Below, one piece after another: positions 9,341 to 19,548 of a DNA stretch of 23,473 bases; positions within the stretch are counted from its first letter, which is position 1; each line of letters opens with the position of its first letter. The translations under genes were made by a program, and so were the position numbers. The notes under the pieces were generated by a model that saw only the letters and a program-made list of their open reading frames with translations, was not told the DNA's origin and made no database searches. Source of the stretch: Ophiothrix spiculata (taxonomy: Eukaryota > Echinodermata > Ophiuroidea > Amphilepidida > Ophiotrichidae); the NCBI GenBank assembly GCA_000969725.1, contig JXSR01S048200.1; one strand, 5' to 3'.

Positions 9341-9799
9341 ATGGAGGACAACACTAGACCTAAGAGACTTAAAGTGGATACTTTAATAGTAACACCAGAT
9401 TTGAAATGCAAATCCAGCAAAACTGAGTTATTTAAAGAAAGTACCAGTTTAAATGATTTTCGTCCATCACGGGGTGAACCAAGCAATGTTCAGCAACATG
9501 AGGTCCAACCTCCCATATTCCATGAACACCCAGATCATGTTAGTGAACATCAACGAAGAACTCTTCAGGAGTGCATGGCATGGGAGAATTGTAGAGATGA
9601 ACTCATTAAAGCACATTATGAGATACAATTTGTTACCAGTGGTCAAGTATGCATCCAGTGCAAAGCAGAAATTGAACTGAATCAAGACCATATAAGATGC
9701 ATTGATTGTGGACAGCAATCGGTCTTTTGCTCAGCAGACTGTTTGAAAACAACACATAATGGACAGCAACTAGCACTACACAAACCACAAGTTTGGAAG
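9341..9799 (+). CDS. First coding exon, KDZ transposase-like Cys/His cluster protein
   Basis: The exon appears to start after an acceptor (TGTGTCTATAG ending at 9328), with Met at 9341, and to end at 9799 before a GTATAG donor. The 153 codons end in phase 0. The N-terminus has a basic PKRLK patch (residues 7-11). After a Trp-containing helix-like stretch (AWENCRDELI, 80-89) comes a metal-binding cluster: Cys104, Cys107, Cys120, Cys123, Cys130, Cys134, His139 and His147, ending LHKPQVWK. That spacing and the C-x2-C / RC-x2-CG / FC-x3-C / H / LHKP-x-VW pattern resemble the CxC2-type cluster at the N-terminus of KDZ (Kyakuja-Dileera-Zisupton) transposases. A B-box- or MYND-type zinc protein is the main alternative. 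No later exon with the DDE-type domain is recognisable in the following 3 kb, so the copy is either interrupted, continues beyond a long intron, or is a remnant. The exon has no internal stop. Confidence 0.62.
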
Positions 9800-9805
9800 G
9801 TATAG
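9800..9805 (+). promoter_or_regulatory. Candidate 5' splice site after the KDZ-like exon
   Basis: GGAAG followed by GTATAG. Reading through meets a stop at once (GTA TAG), which supports an exon end here: the recognisable similarity stops at exactly this point. Confidence 0.55.
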
Positions 9806-10969
9806 TTGTTTGTACATTTTTTAACAAAAAAAAGTATTATCGAGTTATAAAAGTTTACCATGCCACATTAAAAGAAAAGACTGACCTTATCACACATTGG
9901 TCATCATACCTGTCAACATTCTTAAATTCTGATGCGTGAGACTTTCATAAAGAGTAACATTTACGGACAGCTAACATATGAGGCCAAAAATGTACACCCC
10001 AAAACATTTTTGAACAGCTTTAAAAAAACATGTCTCACTAGTGCACATATGGCTCATAACGATCTCATAATTCAATTTCTGAACCAAAATTGGATACTAA
10101 ATTAGTTTTTCAAACCTTTCTCCTATTTTTTTTTTCTGTAACACACCAATACGCATTGCCACCTACATGTATAGGAAATATTCACGCTATAGCCAGGCCG
10201 CAGGGCCTTACAAAGGCATGTAAGCGAAGGGGGGCAAACACATCTACCGTCCCGAAATTCATGTTTCGTCCTGATGTATATATACTGTCAATTTGTTTGT
10301 ACTGCTATTTTCAACCATCGAAAACGCTTTGCCTTCGGCATATCTGAGATGAGCTTTCGGTAGAAGATTCGGAAGAAAATAATTACGAGAGGCCTGCATA
10401 AATTTCCCGGGATATCTGAGATGGGTCTGAGATGGTGACTGACCTTGTAGTCTTTTATGCTCTCTTTCAATCTACATTGTATAATAACATGGCTTGCATC
10501 GCCTGCGTTTGAGACTAGCAACAGTAAACAGTCATGGGAAAATCGATTTTGGTAACGCCCAAAACTACAAGAATATTAAAGGCCCACTATGACACTTAAA
10601 AGTTGACACTCGCCCAACAACTTTCAGCTGTGACATTTTGCAATAGGAAGTTACGAAATCTTATAATGAACGAACCATGGCTTTCTATGGCTTATTTCAC
10701 TGATGCCTTTGCGTATCATCATGCAGGCCTACCGTGTTTATATTCTAATGCCGGCTAGTATAAAGATAAAAAAGAGGGGGTTGTCATCATAGGCCTATCA
10801 TTTTTTGAATTTGACGCTCTCGTGTTTTTCTACATATATCTTTAAAAAATGTTTAAATTCAAACCCTAAGCCAGACTGTTGTATAATTTTTCATTACTCG
10901 GATCTGGCATTTTCCTCGTGACCATGAGTCCATGATACCCTTACTTGGGTCTATTGGACCTATTATATA
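9806..10969. other. Unassigned stretch after the KDZ-like exon
   Basis: No further transposase exon can be recognised. The word ATCTGAGATG recurs near 10341 and 10414, and a related ATCTGAGAT palindrome lies at 10981. A dispersed-repeat edge AAAGGCCCACTAT occurs at about 10577. Open frames at 10090-10347 and 10288-10521 have no motif. Confidence 0.45.
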
Positions 10970-11043
10970 TGCCTATTTTTATCTGAGATAAGTAGGTAGG
11001 CCTGTTGATTTGGTTCACTTATCTCAGATTTTTATCATAGGCA
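10970..11043. repeat. Small foldback, 13-base perfect arms
   Basis: ATCTGAGATAAGT (10981-10993) and its complement (11017-11029) with a 23-base loop. The arms are flanked by TGCCTAT and ATAGGCA, so the whole forms a hairpin with a short internal bulge. It may be a MITE remnant. Confidence 0.7.
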
Positions 11044-11574
11044 GTGTGTGTGGTGGGTGTGTGTGTCATTGATTGTCTTTATATGAAATCAAGGGAAGGG
11101 TCACAAAAAGTTCAAAAATATTCTAAAAATCACTGTCTGAAAGGATTACATCATTGGACATTGTGAACCAAAAAGGGGTGGGGGTGTGGGGGGGGGGGCG
11201 TTGGATTGGAGGCCTGGCACTCATATATGAAAATAATTACGTAACCTGCTCCTACTGGTGTAAAATATAGGGGCATGGGTGACTAGGGGCCAGGGGGCTC
11301 TAAAAACAGAAGCATCGCTTTTTTATCAGGTGGGGGTATTCAACTTTGACTCAGGCCTACGTGCCATACCACCAAAAAAACCCACTTTTGTTTCATTAGC
11401 TCTCATCAAAAGACCCCCTATTTTTACCAACTGTCACTCAATGACCCCGCCCCCTTCCTTTAATTGTCACTAGCTCAAAAGATCCACTATCTTCTAATGA
11501 TGTAATTTTTCGGGAATAAAAATGGTCAAAACTATTGCAAACGATTGTTGAAATTTTGAAAATTCAACACTTAT
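11044..11574. other. Unassigned stretch with G-rich tracts
   Basis: A GT-rich patch follows 11044 and G-runs lie near 11174-11200 (G-quadruplex-like). No exon or RNA gene is visible. The 64-codon frame at 11279-11473 lacks motifs. Confidence 0.45.
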
Positions 11575-12109
11575 GGGGGGGGGGGGGTCCATATGAACCC
11601 AACATTTGGTTTTTGCGCGTCAGCCAGCGCAAAACGCGAAGTAATTTTTCATCGCCCTTCCCTTCTATGTAATTGTCTCACTTTACCATAGCTTCACTTG
11701 GTGGCAAAATAATTCAAATCGACCCACCCCTTCCCATGCTAATTAGCATTATAAGCATTTTCGAGGGCACTCTTCAAATTTGTTTTGCCCATAAAATTGT
11801 AACCGAAAAACATTTTTCCAATTTTATTTCAGGAATGTATTTGTACTAACATACTGCAAATATGAGCCACATTTTATTAAAAAATTCCATTGGGAAGTGA
11901 GTTTTCAATTTTTTGGCGGGAAAATTTTGACGCGACACGACAAATTCTTATTTGGCCACCATTTCGAAACGAATCGTCCGATTTTCGAATTTTTTTCTTT
12001 GTTTTGGTTATTTTGAGGTACTTTACCTGTGACCCGAGTTTCAACGTAAAATTCCTACGCGAAACCGCTTTTTCGGTTATGGGTCCATATGGACCCCCCT
12101 CCCCCCCCC
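11575..12109. mobile_element. Inverted-repeat element with G-run ends
   Basis: The left end is a run of 13 G followed by TCCATATGAACCC (11575-11600). The right end GGGTCCATATGGACCCCCC, then further C runs (12081-12109), is its inverse with one change in the TCCATATG(A/G)ACCC core. The interior of about 480 bases has no transposase. The target duplication is unclear. A 76-codon frame over the right half is produced by the element and is not supported as a gene. Confidence 0.65.
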
Positions 12110-12626
12110 TTGACCACTAACAGGGCATGATCGATGTCACTTCAAATTGTGAGTGCCCCCCCCCCCCCCCCGGGGTTCTAATACATTCACATTCATATGT
12201 GACAAAATTGTGTAAGCCTATCTAAAGAAAAAATCCAACTTTTAGAGGATAAAACTTTAAATTGCTCGTAAAATGATCCTTGTTTTACAGGGCATTTCTT
12301 CATAGTTTAGGGAGAGGTTCACGCACGTGTACATCATTATTGTGCCTATAATAATACCTGACTGCCGCCCCATTCAACAAAGTAATTTTAAGTTTATTTG
12401 ATGCAGCTATATTTCTACGCCGGTATCTAATTTACACGGCACGAGCGAAACCGCGGATGGACACACGGTCAAACATGGTAGTAGAGAGGTATGACCAACG
12501 TCGTGCAATTTCCCTCGACACGCTGCATAACACCCCCATGTATTTTTTAATCTAAATTTACTATCAATATGGCAACATTGTTACCGCTAAACATGCCTGG
12601 CAATACTATGCTACGCCAGTTGTCTC
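12110..12626. other. Unassigned stretch before the second hairpin repeat
   Basis: Holds a run of 17 C near 12155-12171. Otherwise it is non-repetitive sequence with no supported exon; a GC-richer patch at 12420-12530 keeps no open frame. Confidence 0.45.
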
Positions 12627-12724
12627 TCAGGAGAAGAAAAGATTTGCCTATGCATGAAGAGTGTTGTGTGCCGATACACCATCGGCAAACAACACTTTAC
12701 GTGTGCCTAAGCGTGTATTGGGTG
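12627..12724 (-). repeat. 98-base hairpin-bearing repeat, copy 2 (inverted)
   Basis: The reverse complement matches 397-494 with 3 differences in 98. The right limit cannot be seen because the assembly gap begins immediately. The hairpin at 12660-12696 is fully paired apart from one mismatch (8 outer plus 7 inner pairs). Confidence 0.88.
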
Positions 12725-12774
12725 NNNNNNNNNNNNNNNNNNNNNNNNNNNNNNNNNNNNNNNNNNNNNNNNNN
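12725..12774. other. Assembly gap (50 N)
   Basis: Fifty N; true length unknown. It begins exactly at the position where copy 1 of the 98-base repeat joins the reverse transcriptase fragment, so the missing sequence may be repetitive. Confidence 0.99.
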
Positions 12775-13067
12775 ACTGTGAAGGGATAATTCATCCTTTT
12801 GTTGACGAGAGTGTTTAATAATAAGAAAAAAATCCTCTGATGAAACACTCAGACGTGAATTAGATTAATCAACGAGTTACTAGATATGATTGAACATTTA
12901 TTTCATGTTTTGAAAAAAATCACCACACTTTTATTTTTCCCCAATTTTGTTAGAAAAATATGTCCCTCACATGACACATCTAATATATCTTTGTGTAAAT
13001 CAATATATTTTACTCTGTTGAAAGTGTCCACAGGAAATAAAGTATAGGGACAGCCGCATTCATGCTT

Positions 13068-13445
13068 TGCTCAGCCCGCAACTCAGTTATTGCTGGATGT
13101 AACACCGACGACGACGACGACAGCTTACAATAAGTACACAATAAGGCAGCTCGTATAATTTTTCGAGTGCCTTGATTGATGTCTGCCACTCCGTGTATAT
13201 TTACAAAGCATAATGCAAGGGCAGCAGCTTATCTCAACCAGTACATATCCATTTATGTTGCTCCCGGAGAAGGTCTCCGCTCTGCTCAAGACACCTTTCG
13301 TTTGGATCTTCCTGTGACACGGTTAAAAATGGCCGATAGTACATTCAGTTTTGATCTAGAAATTGGAACAAATTTGCCTTTTGGCATCAGAAATTCTGCA
13401 AGTATCACGATCTTCAAAGAGCAGATTAAAACTTATTTTTGTAAA
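13068..13445 (+). pseudogene. LINE reverse transcriptase C-terminal tail, decayed
   Basis: One frame shows the post-catalytic LINE tail in the expected order: CSARNSVIAG, then a CGA-repeat interruption (13106-13122) and a stop, then NKAARIIFRVP, a stop, then RAAAYLNQYISIYVAP, GLRSAQDTFRLDLPVTRLK, TFSF, LPFGIRNS and IFKEQIKTYF. The words NKAARI, AYLNxY, LRS, RTRLK-like, W-x-x-LP-like (decayed here) and IR-x-S-x-x-x-x-FK-x-x-LKTYLF typify CR1/L2/Jockey-like elements. Two stops, the loss of the LHWLPV segment and the loss of the Trp block show a long-dead 5'-truncated insertion. It is a different subfamily from the fragment at 3437. Confidence 0.85.
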
Positions 13446-15099
13446 ATTGTAATATGTTTCTTTATTTTATTCATTTTTATTGTTTTAAGCGATGTGATCA
13501 CTTCTGGAATTGCTTTAGTAAACGTCGTTTATTATTATTAATGTATATTCTGAAATGAAGACACTATGTGCTTCCTTTATCAGACAGAAATGCATGTCAT
13601 TAACTGCATAGTACGTGTTATATACAAAGATATAGGAAATTTTTATACGTCCCTCTGGGAATGCCGACTCTTCAATAACAATGGTATCTTATTTCAACTG
13701 ACTTCTATTAAGTTATCTAAGGTGCAGTAATGTCAGATTGTGTATTGACCCGGAGGAATACTATAATCTATACAATCATAGCCACGTTATTAAGTACACA
13801 GTTCAAAACATTTGATTATACTCCCTACTGGAAATGCCTAGTTAAATAAACGCGAAGTTCAGACATGAGATTGTACTCCCTGCTGGCATTGCCCAGTTAC
13901 TTAAGTATGATATCTGATTTTAGCTGGTTTGCTTTGACAATGAAAGAAAAGAATCTAGTAATATTTGATAAATAGCCGAGTCTGCGTGCTAGTCAAAATA
14001 AATCAGCGATATCAAGAGTGGGATTTCTATTGGAATAAAATAGAAACATGTGGGATTATTATTTTTTTTTTTTGAAAACAAACAAGCAGATTTACTTGTC
14101 AAAAATTTGTTATTAAGGTACTGGTATTTACGACGGGATTGGTGAATTAATATTTTGGTTAAAGAAAATAAATTTTGTTTATGAACGGTTGTAGGAGGTG
14201 ATGTTAAGAAGTAGATATTCATATTGTTACTGCAAAATTGTATTTTGGAAAAGGTCATTTTGTATCAATATAGTAAAAACTTCCGGATCCCTCTGAACAA
14301 TATAGCAAGATTACAATTAAATATTTCCGTTTTGCAGTAGCTTTTGATACAGTAAAATAATTCAATTTTTAGATTTAATGTCAAGAGATTTTTTGTCAAC
14401 ATTTCTGTTTTCAACGATTGTCTTTTGTGTAAATCTAACTCTGTGTCACAAGGAGGGTAACTGCGTGCCCCTATGAAGCTCAACAAAAAGACGGAATATA
14501 CCCCTACAAATTCAGCTGCCAAATTGAACTTAAGGCTGTAACACTGCCATTCTTGAAGAACTTTCTAGTGAATTGGCATCTCTCAATACCCTGTGTACAT
14601 GGCCTGGGAAGCGTCACTTTTATAAAGTGAGAGTAAAGGAGAAATTCAATTTTCCGTATTGAGCGTGCACGGCTTGATGAAGTTGTATAAAGCAATAACA
14701 CAATGTTCATATGTGTTTAACAAAACTTGACGTTGAAATATATGGTATGCTTTTGAGATGGATATATAGAATGACAAAACATTTGTGCAAGTCTATCAAC
14801 ACCTACACAAAGTTTCAGAAGACCGATCATCCTATGTATTTTATAAACCTAACAGGTCAGCAATAACGTAGGAGTATTGGAAGAAATATGCTTACGAAGC
14901 AAACACTCTACTAGTTTTAAGATTTGTTAAGCTTTAATACAAACTATCTGGTTATTGGCTTATTATTAAGATTAAACCAATGAAAGACGTTTGATAAAAG
15001 AAGGAGTTTAAGCAACGGGGGAGTGTTTCAAAAGTTTACAAGTGATAACTTATAGTTACCACACCAACCAATATTCATATCATTCACATTCATATATTC
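13446..15099. other. Unassigned AT-rich stretch with weak internal repeats
   Basis: Related words ACTCCCTACTGGAAATGCC (about 13818), ACTCCCTGCTGGCATTGCC (about 13874) and a weaker version near 13648 suggest a degenerate array. The segment TTCAATAACAATGGTATCTTATTTCAACTGAC (13671 onward) is repeated with changes at about 15838. No exon is supported. Confidence 0.45.
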
Positions 15100-15340
15100 T
15101 TTATTCTATACAAATACATCAGAAATATAACAGTAATACAAAAAAGCAGACTTTATGGAGAAAAGAACTGTGAGGCTAGTCTCGTGGAAACCCGTACAAA
15201 ATTCAAGGTTCAGCGGCACTAGACATGCTAGAGGTTGTCGCAGAACCTGAATTGTTGCTTGGTGTGGAATGGAGCTTACTTGGGCCACAGTGGTCAGCGA
15301 CGACCTGTAACGTGTGCAGAGGCCGCGTGGAATTACAAAT
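15100..15340 (-). other. Possible terminal exon with poly(A) signal
   Basis: On the minus strand a CTCCCAG acceptor precedes a 46-codon frame, rich in Ser and Thr toward its end, that stops at 15203. About 98 bases later comes AATAAA (15105-15100). The block is richer in GC than its surroundings. It matches no family I know, a second frame is also open, and no confident upstream exon is seen, so this is only a candidate. A phase-0 internal-exon candidate lies at 16546-16656 on the same strand. Confidence 0.2.
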
Positions 15341-16545
15341 CTGGGAGGCATAGCGTATTATAAATCCCCAGAATTTAATAATTTTTACTTATTTGTTTGG
15401 TGGTAAAACTTTTCAATTTGAAGGACCACGTTTGAGGCACGCAACTGATCACTGCTATATGATGGGTTTATTTCCCTCATACTGGAAAAAATATTTTTTT
15501 ATTTTACAATTTCATACCTTAACGTCCAAATTATGCCGCTACTTTTCTAAAAATTGTGTACATTTAATTTGCTGTTCTTATCTCACTTCGGTGCAGGTGT
15601 CAGAAACTAGATATTTGATCTATATCCCCTTACATCAGTCGAAACTATATAAATCACAAAGACCTTAAAAGACTGCGAACTATTCACGTTGATACAATAA
15701 TACCGTTGACACAATATCCATAGTTTACTTATTTCCCGGAAATCTCTACCTGTAGCTTAAAATCTATGTCATTTATGTTATTTTGAGCTATATTCTTATC
15801 GGAAAAGTGTAATCATCTTGTGAGATAGCGATATTCTTTCAATAACAGAATATCTTATTTCAGCTGACATCCGTTTGACTGAAGCAGAAATCATTATATC
15901 TTCGGGTGCTACAACTCACTACAAATAATACAAAGTCGTTAAATAGACTAAGGGGAACCTGCAATCGCCACAATCTAAAAAAGACAGAAAAAACACGAAC
16001 ATTTCTTATCTCGCTTTTCGAATTCAATTTCACTATTTATTCTGGCATAGCCTAGTTGTGTTCTTTATTTAGCCTTCATCAAAAGAACATTTCTGAGGAT
16101 TAACAATATACTCTAAGCTAAAGGTATTATATACAAACATATTGGCATAACTTGTTTTTTTCCTTGTTGCATTAAAAAAGCAGCTGACCACAAGTATATA
16201 AGGTATATACAACCAATATCAAAACAAAAATATCTTGGATTTTCCGTGTCGGATTTTTAAAATAGCCAAGCCGCGCAACCATAAATGATGGAGACTTTTT
16301 AAATGAAGGAGAAAAGAAATACTAAAAAATGTGGAATTAGATTTTTTGATACTGTTTCGTTTATGCATATTGTGCTTTTTTGCATACGCTGGTATTTTTG
16401 GATCCCAAACGACCAAGTTTTGCCATTTTTTCTATAAAAAAAATCAACTCCCATATATATCAAAATGCCAAGTAATAATTTGCTGTAACATGGAAACAAA
16501 AGTCGATATTTTTGAACACCCTCGTTTTTTACTATAGTATTTTAC
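15341..16545. other. Unassigned AT-rich stretch
   Basis: Holds the second copy of the TTCAATAACA-(N)-TATCTTATTTCA segment at about 15838-15868. Open frames here (15393-15668, 16219-16537) are motif-free. Nothing else is supported. Confidence 0.45.
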
Positions 16546-16656
16546 CTGTAGGTTACACTGTAGGTGAGCGACACCAACTCTTACGGATTTCCTGTTTCGT
16601 CTCATAACCGACATAGAAACAAGATTGTTTGGTATTTTGCACATGTCTGTGCATGA
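16546..16656 (-). other. Possible internal exon, 37 codons
   Basis: On the minus strand a good acceptor (TTGTATTACGTTTCAG) and a good donor (CTACAG followed by GTAAAAT) bracket 111 open bases, phase 0 at both ends. The peptide has two Cys near the start and a basic MRRNRK patch. A diverged copy of this region at about 17684-17795 lacks the acceptor, which argues against a conserved exon. The sites could occur by chance. Confidence 0.2.
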
Positions 16657-16730
16657 CTGAAACGTAATACAAGGCAGACGGTAATAAGAACCTAATGAGA
16701 CCAATAGAAAAGACGATTTGGTGGCTCATG
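16583..16730. repeat. Diverged duplicate segment, copy 1
   Basis: Shares ordered words (GATTTCCTGT, AATACAA, ACGG-AATA, ATTTGGT-G) with 17684-17795, about 1.1 kb downstream in the same orientation. Identity is modest, with indels. Confidence 0.45.
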
Positions 16731-16934
16731 AAATGTCAGATTATATTTCACGAGTCTAGAGTTTGGGGAAAATTGTACCATATGAAGAATCTTCTCTAAG
16801 TAACATCTTAACAAACACTCAAATTTAAAGTCTAGCTTGGATTATGCGACAAGATTAATTCGCCAACATCAGATGTGGAAACAAAATTTTAAAAAGTTTA
16901 AAGAAATTAAATAATGAAGAGCTAATTTCCACGG

Positions 16935-17475
16935 TTTGTCAAAATTGAGTTATTGGCAAATTAGCAGTATTACCCCTCTGGTTTCATGGAATGAACCCCT
17001 TTTTTCCAAAAAAACCCCTTTGTTTCGATAATGGGGTTTTCTGGTATACTTTACTGTGTAAGTTTTGCCATAAAATGACCGATTTTAGTTCCAAAAGGCA
17101 TTACCTCCACTATACTGCCGCCCCATGACAAAAGGGCATAACAGACATTTTTGTCAAAATTGAGTTATCACCACCACTAGATAGAAAATGACAATATCTA
17201 TCCATATAGATATATTAATTCACCAACTTTCACTCTAACATACTCCAAATTTCAGTTCAAAATGTGATTAGTCTTACCATTTTAGTTCCAAAAGGGAATT
17301 ACTCCACGAAAAAATGAATGATTAAACACAAATTGCAATTAAACGAAATCTTTCAGATTTCAGGGGTTGCATTTTAGTCACTAGCATATGTCCTACTATT
17401 TAACCACCTTCAAGATTAATATAAATGTCAAATGGGCCTGTAATTCACTCTTTTTGGAGTTATTCCCTTTTGGAA
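16935..17475. repeat. Cluster of short direct and inverted repeats
   Basis: TTTGTCAAAATTGAGTTAT occurs at 16935-16953 and 17150-17168. ATTTTAGTTCCAAAAGG occurs at 17082-17098 and 17279-17295. TTCCAAAAGGGAATTACTCC (from 17286) is mirrored at 17455-17475 with one mismatch. This suggests a tandem unit of about 200 bases with a foldback at its right side, probably an old non-autonomous element. Confidence 0.7.
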
Positions 17476-17683
17476 ACAAACACTTCGAATGATAACATTA
17501 TTTTTCATTTAAGAACTTCCTTGATAGGTTCACAGGATGAGGCAAAAATGATGAATCCCTAACATAAAGTTATATGTTAACTATACTTCCATGACATGTT
17601 GATAATATATTAACGATTCAAGTCTTTTACCTTGAGATGAATCTAACTTGATGTTGTAGAAAGTTACTGACACTGACATCGTG

Positions 17684-17795
17684 AATGATTTCCTGTCTTA
17701 GTACATGAAGGTGTTAAATGACATTCAAACCGATACAAACGGCAATAGAAATCTAATAATGTGAAAATAAAGAGACATTTGGTAGTTTTGTAAGC
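17684..17795. repeat. Diverged duplicate segment, copy 2
   Basis: Counterpart of 16583-16730, shortened by about 36 bases and without the splice-acceptor-like site present in copy 1. Confidence 0.45.
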
Positions 17796-18071
17796 TGGCA
17801 TTATCTACTATTATATGCTAAAGCCAAATATGCAGTATTAGTTACATACTGTTATAACACGTGTTTTCATGTTTTTAGATACATGTCGATGAAAACATTT
17901 TAATCATATTACAAAAAATAGCATCGGACATTCCTTATATATCACACAAAACAAATTTTTGCCAAATTGTTTATGAAGATTTGCCAGCAGCAGTAAAAAA
18001 AAAATAGATCAAATCTACACACCTTTCAAATTAGTTTTAACCATCAACTACAGTTACCAAAGGAAATTTGG

Positions 18072-19024
18072 TTCTTTAGAATGTGAACACAAGACATGCA
18101 CACGAAACAATGTGCGGTAGATATCGATAGAGGATATTCATCTTACGTGAGACGCTTATTTATCTTGTAAAAAGTGTTTATTTCGAGTCTGGAAACTGGA
18201 AAAGCTACCTCCTTTGAGAATAACTTATTATATAAGGAGGAACCAATATGTTTGAAGCTTGGCTTAACCCTGGGGAGCAGACTAATTTTAAAGTCTTTTA
18301 TCAAGTAAAGCAGGTCAGACGCAAAGAGCGTTCGTTTTAATTCCGAGACACAACTGCGTGTTTTGCCTGTGGAATAGTTAAAGCTGTTTAAGGTATTTTG
18401 CTCTGTTTGAATGAAACAATACTTGTATGTTATATTTTTAAAGTCACTCGAATAATATAACAACGTTGGAAAAATTCACCGAGTGGCTGAAGATGGTATC
18501 ACACCATGTTGTCCGTAGATTGTAATATATAACAAAGTGTCATTGAGAATGCAGATCTTAAGAAAAAGGTAACTGCATTTAAAACTGTTTTTTATTGTTT
18601 ATTTTGGTAGTATCGAATCATTACTTCCGGTCTAAAAGATCCAGGGCCTTCCCAAGGCAGTACAGAATCAGTGCACATAACCTATGCTGTTATAGAATAT
18701 TCATTTGGTCCGCTTAGTTAACCAATATAACCACCATATTCTTAAAGCTGTTTGATGATTACATTTTGCATAGAGTAACCAATATGAGCTAATGTGTATT
18801 TAACAAATACCTCATCATATAATACTTCAGAATGAAACCTTTCATGGAGCTCAACCAAGCAAATCCGGCAAAGTGACGAGATCACTACAATTCATACTTG
18901 GCTTGATTCAGTACTGACGGCAACTGACGGCGAGGTTACAGAGATACAGCACAATAATTAGAAAATAAACTTTTACATAACATAAGAATTTGATATCATA
19001 ACATACTAAATGTGTATTTTTGTA
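18072..19024. repeat. Duplicated segment A, copy 1
   Basis: About 950 bases aligned in the same orientation with 22298 to about 23454. The best conserved parts are 18190-18420 and 18850-18955 (ending GAGATACAGCACAA). Both copies share a CCTCCTT/AAGGAGG inverted pair around 18208-18242. This copy lacks the MITE and the palindromic insertion present in copy 2 and so approximates the older state. Confidence 0.88.
18281..18412 (-). other. Reading frame conserved between A1 and A2
   Basis: Within a longer open frame (18463 down to 18143) the stretch from QTEQ through LNSFNY, STGKTRSCVSELKR and LFASDLLYLIKDF is kept in A2. Between QTEQ and KDF the differences I can see in the later part are mostly third-position and silent, with one Thr to Lys change; just before it a 3-base indel keeps the frame. 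After KDF the frames diverge by a one-base indel. No known family is recognised. Start, splice sites and transcription are unsupported. Confidence 0.3.
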
Positions 19025-19548
19025 TTCAAGCTCCCTTTATGGTTGAGCACTTTACCTTTGGATGATTTCACATATGGAATTTACAATTATTATTTTTGTA
19101 TTAATAATTGTGTAAACTTAAAAATACATATTATTTTTACCGTTCATGTGTTTTTCCGTGTTGGACCGGGTATCTATGTGAAAATCTTACGAGCGCAAAT
19201 AAAATGTAAGGCATACTGTTAAAGGAAACTGACATATAGTCGAAGCACGTATTCTTTATGTTGTAATTGAATGCCCCTGTATGTCTGTCCCATTTTATTT
19301 AACTTATTTTATTGTAAGTGAATTCATTGCCAGAAGTACGAAATGCTCAGTACACAGATTGTCGTCCCTGGTTTAATTACACAATCTCAACAGATTGATT
19401 TCTCTTAATAAAATAACGACTTCTCAAAAAGGTAGTTTTTAAAATCTTAAATAAAGCACTTATTGTATTTACAAACAAGTCACGTGTATCATTTTGTCGT
19501 CTTTGCGTCTTTGTTTACGTCCTAGTTGTGTGCATGTTTTGCAAAATC
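19025..19548. other. Spacer between segments A1 and B1
   Basis: AT-rich sequence with no supported gene; a 70-codon frame at 19010-19222 is motif-free. A near-palindrome of AATTATTATTTTTGTATTAATAATTG type lies near 19085. Confidence 0.5.

Noticed and set aside
9467-9827. Minus-strand frames over the KDZ-like exon
   Set aside because: Antisense shadows of the plus-strand exon, which has the Cys/His pattern and splice borders.
10090-10521. Possible second exon of the KDZ-like gene
   Set aside because: Neither strand shows the conserved transposase words or a good acceptor in the right phase.
12627-12724. Hammerhead ribozyme in the hairpin repeat
   Set aside because: A TGAAGA-like word precedes the stem, but the required CTGANGA core is off by one and GAAA after the stem is replaced by TTTA, so the catalytic core is not met.
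13989-14710. Series of minus-strand frames of 68-89 codons
   Set aside because: AT-rich, Phe/Lys/Leu-biased composition without motif or splice context.
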